Shown: one piece after another, positions 16,414 to 26,044 of the stretch
Layout: every line of letters starts with the position of its first letter
How positions within the stretch are numbered: the stretch's first letter is position 1
The notes under the pieces: model-generated
What the model saw: only the letters and a program-made list of their open reading frames with translations
What the model was told of the DNA's origin: nothing
Databases searched by the model: none
Assembly: GCF_039939195.1 (NCBI RefSeq)
Contig: NZ_JBDUUH010000003.1
Coordinates: 1-64,000 of the forward strand
Source of the DNA: Foliimonas ilicis
GTDB lineage: Bacteria; Pseudomonadota; Alphaproteobacteria; Rhizobiales; Rhizobiaceae
Direction: 5' to 3'
Length of the DNA: 64,000 bases
Made by a program: the position numbers and the translations under genes

Positions 16414-18813
16414 TTATTCGCCGTAAGGCACCCAGATATTCTTCACCTGCGTTGCGCGGCGAAGGTAGTCGCGGCCCTGACCCTGAGCGGCGTTCAGCCA
16501 GTCTCGCTGGCGGCCATTATTGACCCATGTGGTCTTCAGATTGCCGCATGAGGCATTCTCGACCATGGTGCTGCCATCTTTCGATCCCGAATACCAGATC
16601 GCCGCCACCTCGTCGTGTTCTGCAAGCGTCTTCGCCAGCAGATCACGCTCTCCGGTGACGATGTTGATGACGCCGCCGGGCACGTCCGACGTATCCAGCA
16701 CCTGATAGAGGTTGGTGGCGATAAGCGGATGGCGCTGTGAGGGGATCGCGATGACGCGGTTGCCCATGGCGATGGCCGGAAGGACCAGTGAAATCAGCGA
16801 CAGGAGCGGCATCTCGTTGGGGCAGACAATGCCCATGACGCCGAATGGCTCGTTCATCGCCAGCGTGACATGCCGCGATTTCGTGCCATGCACCGCGCCG
16901 TCATATTTGTCGGCTTGAGCGGCATAGTAGAAGATACGGCGAATGCTCGCCGCGAACTCTTCCGCCGCAGCCTTTGCCGAAACGCCTGTACTTTCGACCA
17001 GAAGCGCCTCGAATTCGGCGCGGCGGGCCTCCAGGTTTTCGCCGAAATAGTAGAGCACCTGCGCCCGGTTATGGGCAGTAACGCCGCTCCATGAACCGGC
17101 TTTGGCGGCAGCCTCTACGGCGTTGCGAATGTCTTTGCGGCTGCCAATACCGGCTTCCCCGATGATTGCGCCACCCTTGCCGGTGACTGAATAGCTATAT
17201 CCGCCGTCAGGCCGTGCCTGCTTGCCGCCGACATAGTTCTTCGCCGTGCGGTCGATGCCGCCGATATGTGCGATCTTGCCCGAAATTTCCGGCGTGGCAG
17301 CAGGTTTGAACGGCGCTTCCGCCTTGGCGACTGGCAGGCGCTTTTCCCAGTCTGCCGACAGATATTCGTAGAGGCCCTCGCGGCCGCCTTCACGGCCAAA
17401 ACCGCTTTCGCGATAACCGCCGAAGCCCGCTGCCGCGTCGAACATGTTGGTGGAGTTGATCCAGACGACGCCTGCCTTGACGCGGGCGGCCATATCGAGA
17501 GCCAGATTGATGTTTTCCGACCAGACCGAAGCAGCCAGCCCATAGCGCGTATTGTTGGCAAGCGCGATTGCCTCGTCGGGTGTGCGGAAGGTGGTCGCGA
17601 CCGCGACTGGGCCGAAAATCTCGACCTCGCAGACCGTCGATGCAGGCTCGACATCGGTGAAAAAGCCCGGCGCGAAGAAGCTGCCCTTGGCTGGCAGTTT
17701 CACCGGCGCCTGCCAAAGCGTGCCGCCTTCGGCCTTGCCCTGTTCGACAAGGCCGGTAACCCGTTTCAACTGCTTGGCGGATACGATTGCGCCGATATCC
17801 ATAGTCTTGTCGAGCGGATCGCCGATGCGCAGCGTTTCCATGCGCTTCTTCAGCTTGCCGAAGAATGTCTCGGCAACGCCTTCCTGCACGAGAATGCGGG
17901 AGCCTGCGCAGCAAACTTCGCCCTGATTGAACCAGATCGCATCGACGACGCCTTCGACGGCACCATCCAGATCGGCATCCTCGAAGACGATGAAGGGCGA
18001 CTTGCCGCCAAGCTCCAGCGACAGCTTCTTCTCGGATCCGGCAATCTGCTCGCGAATGACCCGTCCAACCTCTGTCGAGCCGGTGAAGGCCACCTTGTCG
18101 ATATCGGCATGGCCGCAGATGGCTGCGCCCGTCGCTCCATCGCCATGGACGATGTTGAGCACGCCTGCTGGCAAGCCGATTTCCACGCACACTTCCGCAA
18201 AAGCGATTGCCGTCAGCGGCGTCAAATCGGCAGGCTTCAGGACGACAGTGTTGCCTGCGGCCAGCGCGGGCGCGACCTTCCAGGCAAGCATCAGCAGCGG
18301 GAAATTCCACGGAATGACCTGACCGCAAACGCCGACCGGCGAAAAACCTTCGAATTCGCTGTCGATCATCTCGGCCCAGCCCGCATGATGATAGAAGTGG
18401 CGGGCGACGAGCGGAATGTCGATGTCGCGCGTTTCGCGGATCGTCTTGCCGTTGTCCATGGTCTCGAGAATCGAGAAGAAGCGCTCGCGCTTCTGGATAT
18501 GGCGGGCAATCGCGTAGAGATATTTCGCGCGCTCATGGCCCGAAAGCTTCGACCATTTTCCGAAGGCGGCGCGGGCGGCCTTGACGGCGGCGTCCACGTC
18601 AGCAGCCGTTCCCTGAGGGATTTTGGCCAGTGTTTCTTCGGTGGCGGGGTTTATGACGGGGAGCATATCGCGGCCGTCCGTGCCGGTGAACTTGCCGTTG
18701 ATGAAGTGGCCGAAGCCGCTTTTATTGGCTGTCAGCCACTGCTGCACGTCCGAGTTCGATTCCGGTGCGGGACCATATTCCATGGTGCGAAGGATATCCT
18801 TGATCTTGGCCAT
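16414..18813 (-). CDS. Two-domain aldehyde dehydrogenase, ALDH16-like
   Basis: This 799-residue protein has a full N-terminal aldehyde dehydrogenase domain and a degenerate, shortened C-terminal copy. In the first, Asn170 (PWNF), Lys193, Glu267 (LELGG) and catalytic Cys301 (GEVCCAG) are all present. The second (from about residue 520) keeps fold-like segments but has no recognisable Glu/Cys active-site pair. This matches bacterial ALDH16, where the second domain is structural. It follows deoC by 14 bp, so it probably oxidises the aldehyde released by the aldolase. ATG 18813 was chosen over a slightly upstream codon that would leave almost no gap after deoC. Confidence 0.9.
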   Translation of the reverse strand: MAKIKDILRTMEYGPAPESNSDVQQWLTANKSGFGHFINGKFTGTDGRDMLPVINPATEETLAKIPQGTAADVDAAVKAARAAFGKWSKLSGHERAKYLYAIARHIQKRERFFSILETMDNGKTIRETRDIDIPLVARHFYHHAGWAEMIDSEFEGFSPVGVCGQVIPWNFPLLMLAWKVAPALAAGNTVVLKPADLTPLTAIAFAEVCVEIGLPAGVLNIVHGDGATGAAICGHADIDKVAFTGSTEVGRVIREQIAGSEKKLSLELGGKSPFIVFEDADLDGAVEGVVDAIWFNQGEVCCAGSRILVQEGVAETFFGKLKKRMETLRIGDPLDKTMDIGAIVSAKQLKRVTGLVEQGKAEGGTLWQAPVKLPAKGSFFAPGFFTDVEPASTVCEVEIFGPVAVATTFRTPDEAIALANNTRYGLAASVWSENINLALDMAARVKAGVVWINSTNMFDAAAGFGGYRESGFGREGGREGLYEYLSADWEKRLPVAKAEAPFKPAATPEISGKIAHIGGIDRTAKNYVGGKQARPDGGYSYSVTGKGGAIIGEAGIGSRKDIRNAVEAAAKAGSWSGVTAHNRAQVLYYFGENLEARRAEFEALLVESTGVSAKAAAEEFAASIRRIFYYAAQADKYDGAVHGTKSRHVTLAMNEPFGVMGIVCPNEMPLLSLISLVLPAIAMGNRVIAIPSQRHPLIATNLYQVLDTSDVPGGVINIVTGERDLLAKTLAEHDEVAAIWYSGSKDGSTMVENASCGNLKTTWVNNGRQRDWLNAAQGQGRDYLRRATQVKNIWVPYGE

Positions 18814-18827
18814 TGTTCTCTCAGTCC

Positions 18828-19823
18828 TCACGCAAGCGGGTGACGGTTCGATGCCGCATAGCGGCCCGTCACATAATGTTCGAGCTGGCGCTCTATGTCG
18901 GCGAGCATGGAACTGGCGCCGAGGCGGAAAAGGTCGGGCTGTAGCCAGGGCAGGCCAAGTTCCTCCTTCATCAGGATCAGCCAGAGCATGGCATCCTTGG
19001 CGGTTTTCATGCCACCGGCAGGCTTGAACCCTACGATTTGCCCGGAAAACTCGCGGAAATCGCGAAGCGCTCGCACCATTGTCAGGCTGACCGGGATAGT
19101 CGCGTTGACATCTTCCTTGCCCGTCGAAGTCTTGATGAAATCGGAACCCGCCTGCATTGCCACCATCGATGCGCGGTAGACATTTCGCAGCGTGTTCAAA
19201 TCGCCCGTGGCAAGGATCGCCTTCATATGCGCGTCGCCGCAGGCCTCGCGCATCGCGGAAATCTCGTCGAACAACGCCTGCCAGTTCTGTGTCAGTACGT
19301 GCTCGCGGGTGATGACGATGTCGATTTCCTTGGCACCCTGGTCGACCGCATAGCGGATTTCCGCAAGCTTTTGCGGCAGCGGCGTCAGGCCTGCCGGAAA
19401 GCCGGTGGCGACGGAGGCGACCGGAATATTCGACCCCCGAAGCGCCTTAACCGCGTACGGCACCATTGTCGGATAGACGCAGACTGCGCCCGTCGTGATG
19501 CCTTCGTCAGCGAGACCCAGCGCTTCGAGAATGTCGTCGCGGATCGGGCGCTTGGCTTTGGCGCAAAGACGCTTCACGCGGCCTTCCGTGTCGTCGCCAG
19601 CCAGCGTTGTCAGGTCGATGCAGGTGATAGCCTTCACCAGCCAGGCTGCCTGGTATTCCTTCTTCACCGTTCTGCGGGTGCCGAGTGAGGCGGCACGGCG
19701 CTCGGAGGCGCTGCGGTTGACGGCAATGTCCTCGAACCACTCGGTCCTCAGCCCGGTTCCGGTGTTGCGTGGATGTGCACTCATGGTTGTATCCGCTATC
19801 TGCGTTGGAATGGGCTTGTTCAT
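18828..19823 (-). CDS. deoC: Deoxyribose-phosphate aldolase
   Basis: This 331-residue TIM-barrel class I aldolase cleaves 2-deoxyribose-5-phosphate to glyceraldehyde-3-phosphate and acetaldehyde. Residues matching the E. coli catalytic set are Asp168 (EIDIV), the Schiff-base Lys231 (DFIKTSTGK) and Lys267 (VGFKPAGG). It is about 70 residues longer than E. coli DeoC, with most of the excess at the N-terminus. The start lies 2 bp after the permease stop, with AAGGGG as ribosome site. Its neighbours are a sugar importer, kinase and alcohol dehydrogenase rather than nucleoside phosphorylases, so the true substrate may be a related deoxy-sugar phosphate. Confidence 0.92.
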   Translation of the reverse strand: MNKPIPTQIADTTMSAHPRNTGTGLRTEWFEDIAVNRSASERRAASLGTRRTVKKEYQAAWLVKAITCIDLTTLAGDDTEGRVKRLCAKAKRPIRDDILEALGLADEGITTGAVCVYPTMVPYAVKALRGSNIPVASVATGFPAGLTPLPQKLAEIRYAVDQGAKEIDIVITREHVLTQNWQALFDEISAMREACGDAHMKAILATGDLNTLRNVYRASMVAMQAGSDFIKTSTGKEDVNATIPVSLTMVRALRDFREFSGQIVGFKPAGGMKTAKDAMLWLILMKEELGLPWLQPDLFRLGASSMLADIERQLEHYVTGRYAASNRHPLA

Positions 19824-19825
19824 GG

Positions 19826-20833
19826 TTATCCGCGCCCCTTTCTATGGTCGATGAAGCGGTTTAGCAAAATGGCGGCGACAATGATGATGCCGGTAACCGT
19901 CATCTGATAGAACGAGCCAAGGCCGAGAAGGTTGAAGATGTTGCGCAAAACCTGCAGCAGCATCACTGCGAAGAATGTGCCAAGCACGCCGCCGCGCCCG
20001 CCAAACAGGCTGGTGCCGCCGAGAACGACCGCTGCGATGGCGTCGAGTTCCAGCCCTTGTGCGGCTGTCGGCTGGCCGATACGCAACCGCGAGGTGAGCA
20101 ATATGCCGCCAAGTGCCGCCATAAGCCCCGAAACCGCAAACACGGAAGTCACGATCAGGCGTGTCGGCAGGCCGGAGAGGCGGGCAGCTTCCGGGTTGCC
20201 GCCGGTCGCATAGACATACTCGCCGAACACGGTGAACCGCAGCACCAACCCGGCGACGATGCAAAGCACGATGAAGATCAGGCCCATCGACGACAGCGAG
20301 AAGCCGGGCAATAGCGGGATCATCGTCGAGCTGATGCTGGCAAAGCCTGTCGGCAAGCCGCTGACCGGCACGCCGTCCGTCATCAGATAGGTGAGGCCGC
20401 GAAAGGAGACGAGCCCGGCCAGTGTAACGATGAAGCTCGGCACTTGCGCAAGCGCTGCCGTCGCCCCCATCACCGCGCCGCAACCGGCCCCGACGAAAGC
20501 GGTGATCAGAACTGCCGTGGCCGGACTATAGCCATTGGCCAGAAGCACTGCCACGATCATTCCCGAAAGCGCCACGATGCTGCCAACGGACAGATCGATA
20601 TTGCCTGTCAGGATGACGAAGGTCATGCCGATTGCCACGACGCCGACAACCGCTGCCTGCTGAAACAGATTGGCAATGTTGGTCGGTGTCAGGAAATTGT
20701 CGGACAGCGTTGCGGCAATGCCAACGACCACCAGAAAGATGACGATGAAATTGTATTCGATGGCGAGATCGATAATGCGCCTCGATGGTGAGGCTGCGGG
20801 TGCCGGGGCACGCATTGTATCAATGTTGGACAT
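19826..20833 (-). CDS. Sugar ABC transporter permease, RbsC type
   Basis: This 335-residue inner-membrane permease of the ribose/xylose/AI-2 class has around ten helices. The conserved loop ILTGNIDLSVGSIVALSGM contacts the ATPase, and AVVLGGTSLFGGRGG lies near the C-terminus. ATG 20833, preceded by AAGGATC, is preferred to ATG 20863. Even so it overlaps the ATPase gene by 14 bp. It acts with the ATPase (20820-22346) and the binding protein (26045-27040). Confidence 0.92.
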   Translation of the reverse strand: MSNIDTMRAPAPAASPSRRIIDLAIEYNFIVIFLVVVGIAATLSDNFLTPTNIANLFQQAAVVGVVAIGMTFVILTGNIDLSVGSIVALSGMIVAVLLANGYSPATAVLITAFVGAGCGAVMGATAALAQVPSFIVTLAGLVSFRGLTYLMTDGVPVSGLPTGFASISSTMIPLLPGFSLSSMGLIFIVLCIVAGLVLRFTVFGEYVYATGGNPEAARLSGLPTRLIVTSVFAVSGLMAALGGILLTSRLRIGQPTAAQGLELDAIAAVVLGGTSLFGGRGGVLGTFFAVMLLQVLRNIFNLLGLGSFYQMTVTGIIIVAAILLNRFIDHRKGRG

Positions 20834-22346
20834 GATGATCCTTCGCGGTATGGGCGCCGACATCGGCGTCGCCGAGAATGGTGGCTTTGAGGATTGTGTC
20901 GCGATCCGTCACTGACGGATTGTAGCGCGCGATGTTGCGGCCTTCGTGGAAAACCCAGATCGTATCGCAGGCGGCATAGAGCTCTTCGAGCTCGCTGCTG
21001 GCGACGATCACGGCGGCACCTTCAAGGGCAAGGCGATCTACCAGATTGTAGAGGTCGGCCTTGGCGCCGATATCGAGGCCACGGCTCGGTTCATCGAGCA
21101 GCAGGATACGCGCGCCGTTGATGATCCATTTGGCCAGCACTACTTTTTGCTGATTGCCGCCCGAAAGCTGCACGACTGCCTGTTCGGGTCGTCCGTATTT
21201 GGTCGACAAGCTTTTCAGAACTGGCAGCGTGCGTTCTTTCTGCCGATTGTGCCGGGTCAGCCAGCTTTCGCGCATCGAAGGCAGCGTGGCGTTCTTGTAG
21301 ATCGGCGCATGCAGGATCAGGCCCTCGGTCTTGCGGCTTTCCGGCACAAGTCCGAGGCCGTTTTTGATCGCATGGGCGGGATGGCGCGGATGAAAGCGCT
21401 TGTTTTCGATGCGAACATCACCCTCGAAGGGCAGCGCACCGAATAGCGATTTCAGGAAGCTTGTGCGCCCGGAGCCGTTCAGGCCCGTCAACCCGCAAAC
21501 CTCGCCCCAGCGCACTTCGAAATCACTTATGTCGAGGCCTTGCGATCCCTTGAGTTGCTGCACATGCATTGCGACAGCGCCGGTTACAGGCTTTCGCTCC
21601 TGCCGTTCGATAAGCGATCGCTCCTTGCCGATGATCGCCTCGACCAGTACCTCATCGCCTGTTTCGTTGACATTGAAAGTGTCTATCGTGCAGCCACCGC
21701 GCAGCACCGTCACCCGGTCGCCGATTTCGCGCAATTCACCAAGCCTGTGGCTCACATAAAGAATAGCGACGCCTTGGCTGACGAGGTCGCGGATCACTTC
21801 GAAAACGCTTTTCAGCTCGGTCTCGTTGAGAGACGCCGAGGGCTCATCCATGATGATGATCTTGGCGTCCATGGTTAGCGATCGGGCGATTGCCGTTAGC
21901 TGCTGGTTGGCCACAGAAAGTGTTTCGACGCGGGTTTGAGGGTCGAAATTCGCCCCGACGCGGCGCAGGGCTTCGATCGACCTGTTGCGCCGTTCGCGTT
22001 TGTGAATAAAGCCGAAAGTGCGCGGTACATGGCCGAGAAAAAGGTTTTCCTCGACCGTCAATTGCGGGACGAGGTCGAGTTCCTGATAGATCATCGAGAT
22101 GCCGAGCCTTGCAGCCTCTGCCGGAGACGAGACATCGACAGGTTTTCCGTCGAGCATCAACTCGCCGGTACTTGGACGCAGCGCACCCGCAATGATCTTC
22201 AGCAGCGTGGATTTGCCAGCGCCATTGGCACCCAGCAGGCAATGCACTTCGCCCTTGCGTACGTTCAGCGATGCCTTTTCCAGCGCGATGATATTCGGCG
22301 GGAATTTCTTGGAGACGTTGCTTACCGTCAGGACATCATATGTCAT
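20820..22346 (-). CDS. Sugar ABC transporter ATP-binding protein, RbsA type
   Basis: The 508-residue protein contains two ATPase domains as in RbsA/XylG. The first has Walker A GANGAGKST and the motif IYQELDLVPQLTVEEN. The second lacks a normal Walker A (GLNGSGRTSF) but keeps signature LSGGNQQKV and Walker B ILLLDEPSRGLD, as usual for this class. Its start overlaps the SorC gene end by 11 bp, so the cluster is tightly coupled. Confidence 0.93.
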   Translation of the reverse strand: MTYDVLTVSNVSKKFPPNIIALEKASLNVRKGEVHCLLGANGAGKSTLLKIIAGALRPSTGELMLDGKPVDVSSPAEAARLGISMIYQELDLVPQLTVEENLFLGHVPRTFGFIHKRERRNRSIEALRRVGANFDPQTRVETLSVANQQLTAIARSLTMDAKIIIMDEPSASLNETELKSVFEVIRDLVSQGVAILYVSHRLGELREIGDRVTVLRGGCTIDTFNVNETGDEVLVEAIIGKERSLIERQERKPVTGAVAMHVQQLKGSQGLDISDFEVRWGEVCGLTGLNGSGRTSFLKSLFGALPFEGDVRIENKRFHPRHPAHAIKNGLGLVPESRKTEGLILHAPIYKNATLPSMRESWLTRHNRQKERTLPVLKSLSTKYGRPEQAVVQLSGGNQQKVVLAKWIINGARILLLDEPSRGLDIGAKADLYNLVDRLALEGAAVIVASSELEELYAACDTIWVFHEGRNIARYNPSVTDRDTILKATILGDADVGAHTAKDHHVQH

Positions 22347-23343
22347 GCTTCACCTTCAGCGCATGGCGTGCGGTTGCCTCGTCGGTGATGAGCACGGAAA
22401 CGTAGCCTGCCTTGAGGGCAGCCACCGCAACATCGAGTTTTTCTTCGCCCGAAACGACACCGATCGAGCGCTGCTTGCGCTTTAGACTTTCAAGCCGCAG
22501 GCCGACCGTGCGGTCGTCGATCGTCTGATCGACGATATTGCCATCCCGGTCGATGAAGCGGCCGAGTATATCGCCCACCGCCCCGGCGTCGCGCATACGG
22601 TCTATGTCATCTTCGCTGAGATAGCCGGAGCTCAGCAAAACCGACTGGTGCGAAACACCACCCATGCCGAAGCAGACGACGTCGGCCTGCTCAGCAAGCG
22701 TCAGCACGCGATCGATGATCGGATCTTCTTCGAGCGCATCGCGGGTGGTCTTTTTGCCGACGATTGCCGGTACTGGCAAAAGCGTCGCCGTGCCCCCTCC
22801 GGCTTGCGCGAATTCTTCCGCCACAGCGCTCGTATGCGTCGAAGTCGAGCGGATATTGGTCGATCCGTTGAGGAGAACCACATGGACGCCGGGGTTCCAA
22901 TTGCTCGGAAGGAACTTTGCGACAGCCGACATGGTGCGGCCCCATGAAACGCCGATAAGGTCGGTTTTCGGATTCAGGCCAGCCAGATATTTTGCCGCTG
23001 CCTGTGCGACGCTCTCCATCAACAAAGCTGAATCCTGCGTGCCGCCGGAAGGCACGACGACTGCGTCGCGCAGGCCGTATTCCTGCTGCAACTGCACTTC
23101 GAGTTCAGTCTTGCGGTGGGCGCGCGGCGTGATTTCGATGCGCACTACGCCGAGTTCCTTGGCTTCGGTCAGCAACCGTCCAACCTGCCAGCGGGTAAGG
23201 CCGAGTTCGGTGGCGATTTCGCTCTGGGTCCGCTCCAGATCGTAATAAAGCTTGGCGACCCGCACCATCAGATGTTCGCGCTGCTCATTCGAAGGCAGGC
23301 GTACCGATGATGTCAGGCGATTGTCGATTGGCTCGCTGCTCAT
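22336..23343 (-). CDS. SorC-family (sugar-binding) transcriptional regulator
   Basis: This 335-residue regulator has an N-terminal helix-turn-helix (about residues 28-60, RTQSEIATELGLTRWQVGRL) and a sugar-phosphate-binding domain with GVSWGRT, LNGSTN and GMGGVS, typical of SorC/DeoR-like proteins. Effectors in the family are usually phosphorylated sugars, so the product of the neighbouring kinase is the obvious candidate. It is encoded inside the operon, overlapping both neighbours (ATGA with the kinase gene), which implies autoregulation. The likely operator is at 27085-27101 upstream of the first gene. Confidence 0.92.
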   Translation of the reverse strand: MSSEPIDNRLTSSVRLPSNEQREHLMVRVAKLYYDLERTQSEIATELGLTRWQVGRLLTEAKELGVVRIEITPRAHRKTELEVQLQQEYGLRDAVVVPSGGTQDSALLMESVAQAAAKYLAGLNPKTDLIGVSWGRTMSAVAKFLPSNWNPGVHVVLLNGSTNIRSTSTHTSAVAEEFAQAGGGTATLLPVPAIVGKKTTRDALEEDPIIDRVLTLAEQADVVCFGMGGVSHQSVLLSSGYLSEDDIDRMRDAGAVGDILGRFIDRDGNIVDQTIDDRTVGLRLESLKRKQRSIGVVSGEEKLDVAVAALKAGYVSVLITDEATARHALKVKHDI

Positions 23344-24854
23344 CGCCGTCCTCCCTGTCTTTCCGACAATGTGTGGAAGGCTGGTGTCAGCACCTCCGTC
23401 GTGTCGCGGTAGAGTTCGAGCGCCTCGTCATAGCGGCGGCTTCGAGCGGCATCGGGCAGAACTTCCTTGGTGGGCGCGGCGCAGGCATTCGACGCCGTGA
23501 TCAGATCGGGGAACAGGCCGAGTGCATGCGCAGAGCAGATGGCAGCGCCGATCAGGGAAAGATTGTCCTCGCGGGCGACTTCGACAGGCCTGCCGATGGC
23601 ATCTACCGTCGCCTGCAGCCAGAGGGGGTTCTTGCAGATGCCGCCTGCCATGACGATCTTGCCGACCTCGACGCCGCGTTCCTGAAGGACGGCCAGCACA
23701 TTGGCAGAGCCGAGCGCGATGGCATCGACCGCCGAGGCATAAATATCCGCGCGGCCATGCCCAAGCGACAGACCGATAATTGCGCCGCGCAGATCGGCGT
23801 CGCGATAGGGCGTGCGATTGCCCATCCAATAATCGAGCGTCAGCAGGCCGGAGCTTCTGTCCGTGACAGTCATGGCCTCGCGAATGAGGGCCTGATGACC
23901 GGCCTCATCGAGACCGAAGATGCGGTCGCTCAACCAGTTGAGGATCGATCCTGCCGAAACCTGTCCTGCCTCCACCAGCCAATGATCATCGACCAGCGCA
24001 TGTGGGTAGGGACCCCAGAAACCGGTGACATCGCCTTGCCCGGCGAGATGGGTCAGGTGAACGACTGACGTACCACCGATAATCAGCATGCCGCCTACCG
24101 CGACGGTTCCCGCGCCGAGCACGCCGATATGGGCATCGATGCCGCCCTGCGCCACCAGAACCTCGGATGTTATGCCGAGCGCCTGTGCCACGTCGCGCTT
24201 CAGCGGTGCGACCGGATCGCCGACCGGAATGATCCGTTGCGGCAGCTTTTCGATCAGGTCGGGAATGCCGAGTTGCTCGTAAATTTCCGGTACGAATTCG
24301 GCCTTGGCGGAATCGTAATTCCACTTGCAGGCGGCGTTCATGCGCGAGCCGACCCACTCCCCTGTCAGCCGATGATTTATGAAATCGAGCGCCTCGCAGA
24401 TGATGTCGGCTTGCGCGTAGACTTCAGGCTTGTTCCGGGCGAGCCACATGGCTTTCGGCACCAGCCATTCGACGGCATCGCTGCCGCCGCTATAGGCCAT
24501 CACCGGATGCTTGACGGCTTGCGTGGCATTGGCTTCCTCGGTCGCGCGGCAATCCATCCAGAGAATTGCCGGGTGGATCGGTTCGCCGTCCTTCTTGCAT
24601 ATGGCAACCGTGGATGCAGTCGTCGCGACGCAAATCGCGGCAATCTCGGATGAGTTCGATTGAGAAACTGCGCGCGCACCTGCCGACAGCAATGCCGCCC
24701 ACCATTGGTCCGGTTGCTGTTCGGCCCATCCGGCGCGCGGAAAATCCGTTGCATAGGCTGCTTCCGCCGATGCAACCATGGCTTTTCTCTCAACGTCATA
24801 GACGCCGGCCCGGACACCGCCTGTGCCGAAATCGAAACTGAGGACGCGTGTCAT
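23340..24854 (-). CDS. FGGY-family carbohydrate kinase
   Basis: This 504-residue kinase has the N-terminal phosphate motif SFDFGTGGVRAGVYD, a first FGGY domain with ILWMDCRA, and a second with IIGGTSVVHLT and the ATP-binding IVMAGGICKNPLW. The family phosphorylates pentuloses, glycerol, erythritol and related polyols. Gene context (an alcohol dehydrogenase upstream, DERA downstream) suggests it acts on the imported or oxidised sugar before aldolase cleavage. It is too divergent to name as xylulokinase or ribulokinase. ATG 24854 lies 53 bp after the dehydrogenase stop. Confidence 0.9.
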   Translation of the reverse strand: MTRVLSFDFGTGGVRAGVYDVERKAMVASAEAAYATDFPRAGWAEQQPDQWWAALLSAGARAVSQSNSSEIAAICVATTASTVAICKKDGEPIHPAILWMDCRATEEANATQAVKHPVMAYSGGSDAVEWLVPKAMWLARNKPEVYAQADIICEALDFINHRLTGEWVGSRMNAACKWNYDSAKAEFVPEIYEQLGIPDLIEKLPQRIIPVGDPVAPLKRDVAQALGITSEVLVAQGGIDAHIGVLGAGTVAVGGMLIIGGTSVVHLTHLAGQGDVTGFWGPYPHALVDDHWLVEAGQVSAGSILNWLSDRIFGLDEAGHQALIREAMTVTDRSSGLLTLDYWMGNRTPYRDADLRGAIIGLSLGHGRADIYASAVDAIALGSANVLAVLQERGVEVGKIVMAGGICKNPLWLQATVDAIGRPVEVAREDNLSLIGAAICSAHALGLFPDLITASNACAAPTKEVLPDAARSRRYDEALELYRDTTEVLTPAFHTLSERQGGRR

Positions 24855-24907
24855 CCTGTCGAACTCCTCCCTGAGCCGATCCTCCGCGGCTCCACCGATT
24901 GGACCGC

Positions 24908-25930
24908 CTAGGGGCGGAACATGACCTTCGAAAAGAACATGCTTCTATCGGTGCGGAACTTTTCGAACATAGCGGGCAGTTCCGCAAGATCGAGATCATG
25001 AGTGATCATGAATTCCCACTTCAGTTCACCGGAGCCGAGCTTGTCCAAAGTGACGGTCCATTGCGGGCCGGGGTAGGGTGCGCCGAAAGAATTCCATGAT
25101 CCGTGCAGCGAGACTTCCTGACGGAGAAAGTGCTGGAAGGTCTTGTTGTCAAAGGAAACATCGCCGACCGGAATGCCGATGAAAACCACATGTCCGCCAG
25201 GGGCTGCCATCCTGGTCGCCATGTTGATGGAAGACGGGTGTCCGGCGGCCTCCACGATGGTATCGCAGAGAAGCGTCGCGGGCACATCAGCGCCCGATAG
25301 TAGCGTATGGGTGGCTCCGGCTTCGCGGGCCATTGCAAGCTTTTCTTCGGAAACATCGACGGCAACGACTTCCGTCGCGCCCATCAGCTTCATCCACTGG
25401 ATGGCGAACAGCCCGATCGGGCCGCAGCCGATGACGCCGCCGCGCTGGCCCATTCCGATGCTGCCTGCCTTCCAGATCGCATGAAGGGCAATCGAGGCAG
25501 GATCGGTCATGGCGACGGCGCGAGGGTCGATGCCCTTGGGTGTCTTCAGGAGGTTTGAGACGGGGATGGCGACGAATTCGGCATAGGCACCATCGCGGCG
25601 CGACCCGAAATAATCATAATCGCGGCAGCGCGAAAACTGGCCGCGCTGGCACTGATCGCACTTATAGCAAGGCAGCATCGGCGGAACGGCAACCAACTCG
25701 CCAACTTCGAAGCCTTCGACATCGGAAGCGATCTCGGTGATATGCCCGGAAAATTCATGGCCGCAAATCAGCGGCATCTTGTGCGCACCCTTGATCAGCA
25801 TGCGCGGCAGGTCGGATCCGCAAACACCGACCGAGGCAACGCGGACGATGACGTGTCCTGCCTTGAGTGTCGGACAAGGAACCTCTTCCAGACGAATGTC
25901 GCCGGGAGAATAGAGAACGGCTGCGCGCAT
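24908..25930 (-). CDS. Zinc-dependent medium-chain alcohol/polyol dehydrogenase
   Basis: This 340-residue MDR enzyme has catalytic zinc ligands Cys37 (GVCGSD), His58 and Glu59 (GHEFSGH), four structural cysteines (88, 91, 94, 102) and the NAD fold VIGCGPIGLFAIQW near 165. It resembles sorbitol/L-iditol and galactitol-1-phosphate dehydrogenases in length and motif spacing. It lies between the binding-protein and kinase genes of a sugar-uptake operon, so oxidation of an imported polyol to a ketose, or of a phosphorylated polyol, is likely. The substrate is not known. Confidence 0.9.
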   Translation of the reverse strand: MRAAVLYSPGDIRLEEVPCPTLKAGHVIVRVASVGVCGSDLPRMLIKGAHKMPLICGHEFSGHITEIASDVEGFEVGELVAVPPMLPCYKCDQCQRGQFSRCRDYDYFGSRRDGAYAEFVAIPVSNLLKTPKGIDPRAVAMTDPASIALHAIWKAGSIGMGQRGGVIGCGPIGLFAIQWMKLMGATEVVAVDVSEEKLAMAREAGATHTLLSGADVPATLLCDTIVEAAGHPSSINMATRMAAPGGHVVFIGIPVGDVSFDNKTFQHFLRQEVSLHGSWNSFGAPYPGPQWTVTLDKLGSGELKWEFMITHDLDLAELPAMFEKFRTDRSMFFSKVMFRP

Positions 25931-25962
25931 TACGAAATCCTGTGATGCTGGGATGGAAAAGA

Positions 25963-25993
25963 AGCGGGCAGGGCAAAGCCTTGACTGCCCGCT
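25963..25993 (-). terminator. Hairpin after the ribose-type binding-protein gene
   Basis: AGCGGGCAG (25963-25971) is perfectly complementary to CTGCCCGCT (25985-25993). On the transcribed minus strand it lies between the binding-protein stop (26045) and the alcohol dehydrogenase start (25930). No strong U-run follows, so it is likely a stabilising or attenuating hairpin. Confidence 0.6.
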
Positions 25994-26044
25994 GAGTTTT
26001 AGCTGCAGGGCGCATGGGTGCCCCGCAGTCTTGGGAGAAGAGTT

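Noticed and set aside
17266..18843. 525-codon plus-strand frame opposite the ALDH16 gene
   Set aside because: The minus strand carries intact aldehyde dehydrogenase motifs; the opposite frame has no recognisable domain and arises from high GC.
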